A stretch of DNA of 12,740 nt from Candidatus Zixiibacteriota bacterium (GTDB taxonomy: Bacteria; Zixibacteria; MSB-5A5; GN15; FEB-12). The stretch lies in assembly GCA_022570975.1 (NCBI GenBank), contig JACZYS010000032.1, positions 1-12,740 of the forward strand, given 5' to 3'. A program made the position numbers and the translations under genes. A model generated the notes under the pieces. It was not told the origin of the DNA, did not search any database, and saw only the letters and a program-made list of their open reading frames with translations. This document shows positions 6,227 through 11,642 of this stretch, piece after piece (position 1 is the first letter of the stretch; each line of letters opens with the position of its first letter).

Positions 6227-6457
6227 TTAATGCTGTTTCATTTTGAAACCAAATTGGTGGCTTAAAGCGTGTGAAGAAATAAGCTGTGATTTCAGTTCTG
6301 TCTTTGGATCACAGACAAAACAATTCATTTTGAAACAATTTTTTAAATCAGCAGAGCAACTGATTTCTTATCCGCAAATGGCCAAATTCCTTTTTTGTCC
6401 AATCCGGATATTTCAAAACCAGTTTTGGGTAATATATTTACCCCTCTTTTATTCCAT
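6227..6457 (-). pseudogene. Broken or frameshifted small gene with intact expression signals
   Basis: On the minus strand, GGAGG (6469-6465) lies 7 bases before ATG 6457. The frame reads Met-Glu-stop. In the neighbouring frame the same stretch stays open to TAA at 6343 and reads protein-like ('NKRGVNILPKTGFEISG...'). Removing one A after codon 1 would join it to the ATG, giving a 37-aa product. A further 33-codon frame with its own ATG (6328 to 6227, starting 'MNCFVCDPKTEL', one CxxC) follows without an SD. A TATAAT box lies at 6504-6499 and the terminator at 6187-6151 closes the unit. It could be a decayed gene, a base-calling error, a programmed frameshift, or a small RNA of about 340 bases. 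Confidence 0.35.
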
Positions 6458-6498
6458 ATAAGATCCTCCGTTTAATTAGTTTTTGCCTCTCTGGCGAT

Positions 6499-6504
6499 AT
6501 TATA
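6499..6504 (-). promoter_or_regulatory. Candidate -10 box for the 6457-6151 minus-strand unit
   Basis: A perfect TATAAT on the minus strand, 30 bases upstream of the GGAGG. No good -35 box is seen at 16-18 bases, so this is weak on its own. Confidence 0.25.
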
Positions 6505-6612
6505 TAATTATCAAATCTGAGCACAGGGACGGTTTATTGTTTATTATAGTCAGTGAGGTTTAAACATTGAAAGTAACCTGGTATCTTACTCTCAGACATA
6601 GATTAACAGATA

Positions 6613-6658
6613 GCGCAACTCCTGTCAATAATTATGGTCAAAAACGCCATAATTGCGC
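6613..6658. repeat. Overlapping inverted repeats (structured element 1)
   Basis: AATTATGG (6630-6637) and CCATAATT (6647-6654) form a perfect 8-bp stem with loop TCAAAAACG. GCGCAA (6613-6618) and TTGCGC (6653-6658) form a second, outer pairing that shares two bases with the first. The element could fold in RNA or mark a dispersed repeat. Confidence 0.5.
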
Positions 6659-6682
6659 CTTCGAGTCCGACGTCATCCTCGT

Positions 6683-6760
6683 GAATTTAGGGAATCTAAA
6701 ATCGCCTTGTGGGTCGCAGGTGTCCCCACCTGCACCAGTTTAGATTCTATGAGCAAATTC
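6683..6760. repeat. Three-level nested inverted repeat (structured element 2)
   Basis: From outside in: GAATTT (6683-6688) with AAATTC (6755-6760); GAATCTAAA (6692-6700) with TTTAGATTC (6739-6747), 9 bp perfect; GCAGGTG (6716-6722) with CACCTGC (6727-6733) around loop TCCC. All three are concentric, so the 78 bases can form one long imperfect hairpin in either strand. The core is G+C-rich in an AT-rich setting, like a REP-type dispersed element. Confidence 0.55.
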
Positions 6761-6905
6761 AGAGCGACTTGGGCGGAGATAGAATAATAATCTCTCATGA
6801 AAATTATGTTCCCTTGGGTCAGGATCCCCTTACTCCCGACCGACAAAACTTCGCAGTTAATAAACCGGCTAAATGGATTACTTTAACTTATTTTGCCGCG
6901 ATAGG

Positions 6906-6934
6906 ATTTGTCAAGAGTTTTTTCCTTGACAAAT
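6906..6934. promoter_or_regulatory. 10-bp inverted repeat overlapping a TTGACA box upstream of the beta-helix gene
   Basis: ATTTGTCAAG (6906-6915) and CTTGACAAAT (6925-6934) are perfect inverted copies with a 9-base spacer AGTTTTTTC. The right arm contains TTGACA (6926-6931), a consensus -35 box. AT-rich -10 candidates (TTATTT at 6950, 18-base spacer) lie in front of the gene at 7000. The symmetry fits a repressor site covering the promoter, or simply a hairpin; a plus-strand promoter here is plausible. Confidence 0.45.
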
Positions 6935-6999
6935 TTCAACTTCCTGCGGTTATTTATTAATACGTACGATTTGTCTAAATGAATCAATAAAGGTGTTGG

Positions 7000-8136
7000 A
7001 TGAGGATAGGTATATCAATTCTCGTTATAATGTTGCCGTTGCTACCGTTAAGCGGTTTTTCTGCCGTCCTTAATGTGCCCGGTAGTTATGCCACTATCAG
7101 CGATGCAGTATTAGCAGCGGGTCAGTGTGACACTATTTTGATCGACTCAGGTTCATACGCAGGTTCCGGGTTCAACAATATTACACTCAATGAAAAGTGT
7201 CTCTCAATAATTTCTGCTTATGGTTCTGAGAAGACTTTTATTGATGTAGAAAATGAGCAGTTTCTCTTTGTAAGCGACTCATCTGGTTTGGGGAACGGAG
7301 ATGTATATTTGGAGGGAATCTCTTTTTTCGGTGGCGACTCAACCTGGTATTTTCAAGAAATCGGAATAGAATATGGGATGAATGGGAGTATTAGCATGAA
7401 GAAATGCAGTTTTGCTCGATTTTTTTATACGATTCAGGACTTTTCGATTGGAGGAACTGGTTCGATAGATTCTTGCTTTTTTCTTTCAAATTCAATTTCA
7501 GTGGTTGTAGGTGGGAATAACGCCGGAGTTTGGTCACTCACAAATAATTTATTTAATAAAGCAACTGCAGATTTTGAGCATTTGCAATCCAATGCCGTTA
7601 TCTCCGGAAATATTTTTGCATACAATGTCCCAGGTATTTTCCTTGTAGGATCAAATAATTTTGACGTAAGAAACAATCTCTATTATAACAACGGAGTAGG
7701 CATAGGAGATTCATGGTTCACAAATGGTCTGATAATGTATTGTCAAAACTTTTACGGTAATGACAAGAATACAGATTATTTTACACCAGGTGACCAGATT
7801 GGGACGAATGGGAATATTTCCATTAACCCAAAATTCTGCGATACCATGCTCTCGACAACATCGGTACTCTCAACATCCCCCCTCCTACCGGAAAACAATG
7901 AATGCGGCGTTAATATTGGTAACGTGAGTATGGGTTGTATCTGCGCAGATTTGGACGGTTCAAATGAAATTAATATCGGTGATCTTACTTCGTTTGTAAA
8001 TTATTTATTCAAAGGGGGAGCCGACCCAACCCCTTTGATTGCCGCTGATATTGACGGAACAAATGAAGTTAACATTGCCGACCTGACCGCCTTTGTGAAT
8101 TATTTCTTCAAAGGCGGACCCGCACCAAAGTGTTAG
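7000..8136 (+). CDS. Secreted parallel beta-helix protein with C-terminal dockerin-like repeat pair
   Basis: A protein of 378 aa. Residues 1-22 are a Sec signal peptide (basic MRIGI, hydrophobic core, 'GFSA' cleavage). 'VLNVPGSYATISDAVLAAGQCDTILIDSGSY' opens a right-handed parallel beta-helix of the pectate-lyase-like type. Short 'I.NNLF.......ISGNIF......VRNNLYYNN' turns follow through about residue 240. No catalytic triad for a lyase is identifiable, so it is probably a surface or binding protein. Residues 317-373 contain two dockerin type I-like repeats ('DLDGSNEINIGDLTSFVNYLFKGG' and 'DIDGTNEVNIADLTAFVNYFFKGG'); calcium position 5 is Ser or Thr instead of Asp. Such tails are typical of Zixibacteria-like exported proteins. 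SD AAAGG lies just upstream of ATG. It is convergent with the pseudopilin gene. Confidence 0.85.
   Translation: MRIGISILVIMLPLLPLSGFSAVLNVPGSYATISDAVLAAGQCDTILIDSGSYAGSGFNNITLNEKCLSIISAYGSEKTFIDVENEQFLFVSDSSGLGNGDVYLEGISFFGGDSTWYFQEIGIEYGMNGSISMKKCSFARFFYTIQDFSIGGTGSIDSCFFLSNSISVVVGGNNAGVWSLTNNLFNKATADFEHLQSNAVISGNIFAYNVPGIFLVGSNNFDVRNNLYYNNGVGIGDSWFTNGLIMYCQNFYGNDKNTDYFTPGDQIGTNGNISINPKFCDTMLSTTSVLSTSPLLPENNECGVNIGNVSMGCICADLDGSNEINIGDLTSFVNYLFKGGADPTPLIAADIDGTNEVNIADLTAFVNYFFKGGPAPKC
7948..8118 (+). repeat. Two tandem dockerin-like coding repeats
   Basis: Coding for residues 317-340 and 350-373 of the beta-helix protein. Both units read D.DG.NE.NI.DLT.FVNY.FKGG, and the DNA copies are also clearly similar, which suggests duplication of a single calcium-loop helix unit. 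Confidence 0.75.
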
Positions 8137-8205
8137 GGTGCACAATATCAAAATGAAATTGGAGAAGGTGGAGCACTGTCCGCCCACAAAATATGGGAAA
8201 TAACC

Positions 8206-8745
8206 CTACTCCGTGCTTGAGATGACTTTTACTCTGCCGGTGGATTTGACGACAGACATTGTCTGGGTCGAAGAAATATCTTCGGTCTGAGCCATTGTCA
8301 AAATAGTTCCGCTGTTTGTAAACTGTGCCGAACCGTTGGGTAAGAATATCAAAACATCATCGCCCAAATCATTATCAAAAAATGTCACGTTGGGTGAAAT
8401 AATATTTACATTCAACACCGAGTCGCCGGAATCATATCTGAAATTGGACGGGTCTTTTGTGTCTTTGAATAAACTATATTTTAGTTCACTTCCCTGATTG
8501 CTGTTATTGAAAGTGCCGTTAAAATATACGCCGTATTGCGCCTTCTCAGAAATTGCCAGTGAGCGGGCCAGACGGATGGTTGAGATAAGTTCTCTGTTGG
8601 CTGATTTAAATTTCCACCGCTCCATGGCAATGAAAAAACGGGGTATGGCCATAGCTGCCACCACCCCAACAATAACTACATAAATGAGCAGCTCAATCAG
8701 GGTTATTCCTCTTCTGTTCGATATTTTCATAAATGATATTTCCAT
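8206..8745 (-). CDS. Type IV pilin-like / type II secretion pseudopilin (GspH/FimT-like)
   Basis: A protein of 179 aa. The N-terminus has a prepilin signal: 'NRRG' then 'ITLIELLIYVVIVGVVAAMAIPRF', with cleavage after the Gly by prepilin peptidase, Glu at +5 of the mature protein, and the hydrophobic helix that anchors the subunit. 'WKFKSANRELISTIRLARSLAISEKAQYGVYFNG' is the usual GspH/FimT helix and first strands; the rest is a beta-rich globular domain. ATG 8745 and ATG 8730 (6 codons in) are both possible and neither has a strong SD; the second gives the shorter, more typical leader. It stands alone here without other pilus genes, so it is probably a minor pseudopilin whose machinery is encoded elsewhere. 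Confidence 0.85.
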   Translation of the reverse strand: MEISFMKISNRRGITLIELLIYVVIVGVVAAMAIPRFFIAMERWKFKSANRELISTIRLARSLAISEKAQYGVYFNGTFNNSNQGSELKYSLFKDTKDPSNFRYDSGDSVLNVNIISPNVTFFDNDLGDDVLIFLPNGSAQFTNSGTILTMAQTEDISSTQTMSVVKSTGRVKVISSTE

Positions 8746-8820
8746 ATTTGAGTTCTTTATTTTAGATTAATGAGCAATTTTCAGACCTGATAGACATTTT
8801 TCCTGACCCTAATAATTGTC

Positions 8821-8838
8821 CAAAAACATATGTTTTTG
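8821..8838. promoter_or_regulatory. 18-bp perfect palindrome between the divergent pseudopilin and ugd genes
   Basis: CAAAAACATATGTTTTTG is its own reverse complement with no central spacer. It lies 76 bases upstream of the pseudopilin ATG and 175 upstream of the ugd start. The position and full symmetry suit a dimeric regulator serving one or both genes. A terminator role is unlikely since the stem is AT-rich and has no loop. Confidence 0.4.
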
Positions 8839-8902
8839 TTTAATTATCATCGATTCTCAGGCTCAACAATGGGGCAGTTCCAATATTTTGCACATCCATT
8901 CC

Positions 8903-8908
8903 TATAAT
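8903..8908 (+). promoter_or_regulatory. Candidate -10 box for ugd
   Basis: TATAAT at 8903-8908, about 105 bases before the ugd start. No convincing -35 element at normal spacing, so confidence is low. Confidence 0.25.
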
Positions 8909-8926
8909 AACTTTAGTCTCTCCGGA

Positions 8927-8946
8927 AAACCCTGCTGAGCAGGTTT
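8927..8946 (+). promoter_or_regulatory. Hairpin in the ugd leader
   Basis: The arms AAAC-C-CTGC (8927-8935) and GCAGGTTT (8939-8946) pair over 8 bp with one bulged C, around a TGA loop. It sits downstream of the candidate -10 box, in the untranslated leader. No T tract follows, so it is not a terminator; it may affect mRNA stability. Confidence 0.3.
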
Positions 8947-9012
8947 ACAAATGGCAGATTTTTCTTGTTATTGAAGTTCTTAATCTTGAACGAATAAAGG
9001 TGGAAAGCAAAA

Positions 9013-10356
9013 TTGACTGAGAATGAGATTAAAAAAGATAACTCTTACCATATAGCCGCTTCAAATATCTGTGTCATTGGTGCCGGGTTTGTCGGTCTGG
9101 TAACGGCCAGCGGGCTGGCCCAGTTTGGTCACAAGGTGGTTTGTGTTGACACTGATAAATCTAAGATTGATGAACTGACCAACGGGCGCGTCCCTTTTTA
9201 TGAACCGGATTTACAACAATTGGTCAGAGATAATCTAAACAAGAAAACTATATCTTTTTCTGATAATCTTGCTGACTCTGTAAGAGGTAAAGATGTTGTT
9301 TTTATTGCTGTCGGTACGCCCTCCGGGGTTGATGGCCGAGCTGAACTTTCAAATATTGACTCTGTTTGTCGTGAGCTGGCGGAAATTTTATCCGGTAAAG
9401 AGATTCTGGTACTAAAAAGCACCGTCCCTCTTGGCACCAGTGAGCGAGTAAAAAAGATTTTTGAAAAGGCCGGCAAAGATGCTCCTCCGGTTGTAAGTTG
9501 TCCGGAATTTTTAAGAGAAGCCAGAGCCGTGCATGATTTCTTTTACCCTTCCCGCATCTTGATTGGCGGAGACAACGATGACGCAAAAAAGAAGATTGCG
9601 GAAATATTTTTAAAAGGAGTCAATGCCGCCGTGCCGATTGTAAGCACGGATAACAAGACGGCGGAACTTGTCAAGTATGCGGCTAATGCTTTTCTGGCGA
9701 CCAAAATTGGATTTGTAAATGAGCTGGCCGGTTTTTGTGATTTGCTTGGAGTGAATATAAAAGATGTCTCTAAATATATTGGGATGGATCCAAGGATAGG
9801 GACAAAATTTATGGAGCCCGGTCCCGGATGGGGAGGCTCATGTTTTATGAAAGATTTATCTGAACTTATGGGTCTGGCAAAAACCAAAGATTTTTCTCTC
9901 TTGATTACAAATGCCGTGCTAAAAGCAAATGAAAAACAGTTTGAGCTGGTTTATGAAAAAGTCTGTGAGCTTCTATCGAATATTAAGGACAAGAAAATTG
10001 CCGTGCTGGGACTTGCCTTTAAGGCAGAAACAAGTGACATGAGATACTCCCCGGCAATTCCTATAATAAACAAACTGTTGCAATCAGGTGCACGGGTAAT
10101 TGCTTATGACCCCAAAGCCTCTGAAGGGGCAAGAGAATTTATACCCGGTATTGACCTTGCAGATGATGCTTACAAAACTGCTGAGAGCGCTGACTGTCTT
10201 TTGATCTTGACCGAGTGGAATGAGTTCCGCTCGCTGGACTTAGAAAAACTGGCCGAAACAATGAACAGTAAGAACATTGTTGATGCACGCAACCTGCTTG
10301 ATCCGGCCCTGGCAAGAAAATTGGGTTTCAAATATATCGGTATGGGACAAAATTAG
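9013..10356 (+). CDS. ugd: UDP-glucose 6-dehydrogenase
   Basis: Oxidises UDP-glucose to UDP-glucuronate with two NAD+ in the cytoplasm, supplying precursors for capsule, exopolysaccharide or lipid A sugars. At 447 aa it is full length. The N-terminal Rossmann motif is G23-AG-FVG28. The catalytic set is visible: 'CPEFLREA' (Cys163, Glu165), Lys221 in 'KYAANAFLATKIGF', and the nucleophile Cys277 in 'PGPGWGGSCFMKDL'. The C-terminal UDP-binding domain has 'VLGLAFKAETSDMRYSPA' and 'LTEWNEF'. The start is TTG 9013, with AGGTGG 9 bases upstream; no upstream ATG is in frame. This gives about 16 extra residues before the usual 'ICVIGAG' beginning. The flippase-like gene lies 156 bases downstream on the same strand. 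Confidence 0.95.
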   Translation: MTENEIKKDNSYHIAASNICVIGAGFVGLVTASGLAQFGHKVVCVDTDKSKIDELTNGRVPFYEPDLQQLVRDNLNKKTISFSDNLADSVRGKDVVFIAVGTPSGVDGRAELSNIDSVCRELAEILSGKEILVLKSTVPLGTSERVKKIFEKAGKDAPPVVSCPEFLREARAVHDFFYPSRILIGGDNDDAKKKIAEIFLKGVNAAVPIVSTDNKTAELVKYAANAFLATKIGFVNELAGFCDLLGVNIKDVSKYIGMDPRIGTKFMEPGPGWGGSCFMKDLSELMGLAKTKDFSLLITNAVLKANEKQFELVYEKVCELLSNIKDKKIAVLGLAFKAETSDMRYSPAIPIINKLLQSGARVIAYDPKASEGAREFIPGIDLADDAYKTAESADCLLILTEWNEFRSLDLEKLAETMNSKNIVDARNLLDPALARKLGFKYIGMGQN

Positions 10357-10432
10357 ATTTTTGAATATGCTGAACCTAACTACATGGGTTACAGTTTAAT
10401 CAATGCATACAAGTAACATCAAAATAATGAAA

Positions 10433-10438
10433 TATAAT
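10433..10438 (+). promoter_or_regulatory. Candidate -10 box for the flippase-like gene
   Basis: A perfect TATAAT, 75 bases upstream of ATG 10513. No good -35 box is found, so this is tentative; the gene could also be read through from ugd. Confidence 0.25.
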
Positions 10439-10490
10439 AAGACTTGGGTTAATCAAATGGTTCAAATTTTTTAATTTGTGCTTAGGGACA

Positions 10491-10512
10491 TATTGAGTTT
10501 ATATTCTCAATA
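10491..10512 (+). promoter_or_regulatory. Hairpin touching the start codon of the flippase-like gene
   Basis: TATTGAG (10491-10497), loop TTTATATT, CTCAATA (10506-10512), then ATG at 10513. There is no SD at normal spacing. AGGGA (10484-10488) lies 24 bases before the ATG but would be only 2 bases plus a closed stem away if the hairpin folds. Confidence 0.4.
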
Positions 10513-11445
10513 ATGAATCCAAAAACAAAAAACATTCTGAGTACTTCAATTAAGACAGCTCTGGTTATTGCAGTTCTGTATTTTGTTTCGTTAAAGCTGA
10601 ATGAAAATTGGAATGAAGTAATCAACTATCAATGGACAATAAAATGGGACCTCCTGTTATTGTCTGTTGGGTTACACTTATTTACTTTTCTCCTTTTTTC
10701 CAGAGTATGGTGTAGTTTAATGAAGGGATTTGGTCACTCCGTTCCTTTGAAATATGCGTTCAAAATTAGCTATCTGTCAAATTTGGGAAGATATATACCG
10801 GGGAGGTTCTTTCAGGTAATCGGCATGGTATATATTGCCAAGCAAATAAATATTGAAAAAGAAGTGGCGGTAGCTTCATGGGGTATAGCGTTGATGTTTG
10901 CACTGCCGGCTTCTTTTCTTGCCGGTTTCACCTGTATTTTATTTCTACCGGAGATTTACCAGTACTATGATAAACTGGGCTATGGGATATATCTTATTAC
11001 ATCTATAACCTTCATTGCATCCATGCTAATAATTTTGAAACCAAATCTTTCTCTTAAGCTATATAACTATGTTCTAAAATTTATGAATAAACCGGCCATC
11101 ACTTTTGACATGCCTGTTAAGGATGCATTAAAAATATATTTGGGATATTATATTTGCTGGATAGTTTATGGAGTTTCTTTCTGGCTGTTCGTAATTTCAA
11201 TTACTACCACTGAGGGGTTTCCAATATTGGGCGGTGTTGCTGCTTTTGTAATTGCTTATCAAGTCTGTTATCTGGCCATGTTTACTCCCGGAGGATTGGG
11301 GGTAAGAGAACTGGCCATGATAACAATCATCACGCCATATTTTGGAGTTATCTCATCAGGAATTGCAATAGCATCAAGAATCTGGAATCTGCTGGTCGAA
11401 ATTTTGGCAGCAACAATAGCATTTTTCATTAAGATTAAGAAATAG
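10513..11445 (+). CDS. Flippase-like integral membrane protein (lysylphosphatidylglycerol synthase TM-domain / UPF0104 family)
   Basis: A protein of 310 aa with about eight hydrophobic segments. The family hallmarks are both present: 'NLGRYIPGRFFQV' beginning at Asn90 (Arg93, Pro96, Gly97) and 'FTPGGLGVRELA' beginning at Phe257 (Pro259, Gly260, Gly261, Gly263, Arg265, Glu266). The family includes the membrane part of MprF and many proteins in polysaccharide and glycolipid gene clusters, thought to flip lipid-linked substrates; the exact substrate here is unknown. The length is typical of the stand-alone form without the synthase domain. It follows ugd on the same strand, which fits a role in envelope glycan or glycolipid export. 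Confidence 0.85.
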   Translation: MNPKTKNILSTSIKTALVIAVLYFVSLKLNENWNEVINYQWTIKWDLLLLSVGLHLFTFLLFSRVWCSLMKGFGHSVPLKYAFKISYLSNLGRYIPGRFFQVIGMVYIAKQINIEKEVAVASWGIALMFALPASFLAGFTCILFLPEIYQYYDKLGYGIYLITSITFIASMLIILKPNLSLKLYNYVLKFMNKPAITFDMPVKDALKIYLGYYICWIVYGVSFWLFVISITTTEGFPILGGVAAFVIAYQVCYLAMFTPGGLGVRELAMITIITPYFGVISSGIAIASRIWNLLVEILAATIAFFIKIKK

Positions 11446-11466
11446 ACAAAAACTGCAGCGCCTCTT

Positions 11467-11498
11467 CTCATCCCACCGCAAGCGGATGAGTCGCTTGC
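11467..11498 (+). terminator. Pair of overlapping, mutually exclusive hairpins after the flippase-like gene
   Basis: Hairpin A: CTCATCC (11467-11473) with GGATGAG (11484-11490). Hairpin B: GCAAGCG (11478-11484) with CGCTTGC (11492-11498). The right arm of A overlaps the pairing region of B, so only one can form. They begin 22 bases after the stop codon, a normal terminator position. What follows on the plus strand is A-rich rather than T-rich, so this is not a standard intrinsic terminator. Confidence 0.4.
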
Positions 11499-11642
11499 AG
11501 AAACAGAAAAAAAGAACCCAAATTGAGCAAAAAAAAGAACTTGTATTAGCTGAAACTGTATCTTAAGTTAAATGCAAATATGTCCAAAATCTTCTGAAGA
11601 CATACAAATCATATAACTTTTAACACTTTTAACGGAGTGTTT

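Larger units (their letters stand above)
5942..6999. other. Long intergenic region rich in inverted repeats, no convincing intact gene
   Basis: About 1.06 kb. From left to right it holds a sigma-54 promoter (5992-6007), an intrinsic terminator for the minus strand (6151-6187), a broken small minus-strand reading frame with good expression signals (6227-6504), two nested inverted-repeat clusters (6613-6658 and 6683-6760), and an inverted repeat overlapping a TTGACA box just before the beta-helix gene (6906-6934). 6008-6150 and 6761-6900 show nothing I can name. Confidence 0.5.

Noticed and set aside
6243..6461. A 72-codon open frame on the plus strand.
   Set aside because: It starts at a TTG with no SD, has a low-complexity aromatic-rich product, and lies opposite a minus-strand unit with much better signals.
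6709..6960. An 83-codon open frame on the plus strand.
   Set aside because: It starts at a GTG inside the nested inverted repeat and runs through the inverted repeat and promoter of the next gene; no SD and no domain.
5942..6999. Possible CRISPR array, tRNA or insertion sequence in the long gene-free stretch.
   Set aside because: No regularly spaced direct repeats, no cloverleaf with CCA-like end, and no transposase remnant with terminal repeats were found.
8137..8205. A bidirectional terminator between the convergent beta-helix and pseudopilin genes.
   Set aside because: Only short 4-5 bp pairings are seen and there is no T tract on either strand.
9543..9887. A 114-codon minus-strand frame opposite ugd.
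   Set aside because: It is antisense to the highly conserved catalytic core of UDP-glucose dehydrogenase and has no supporting signals.
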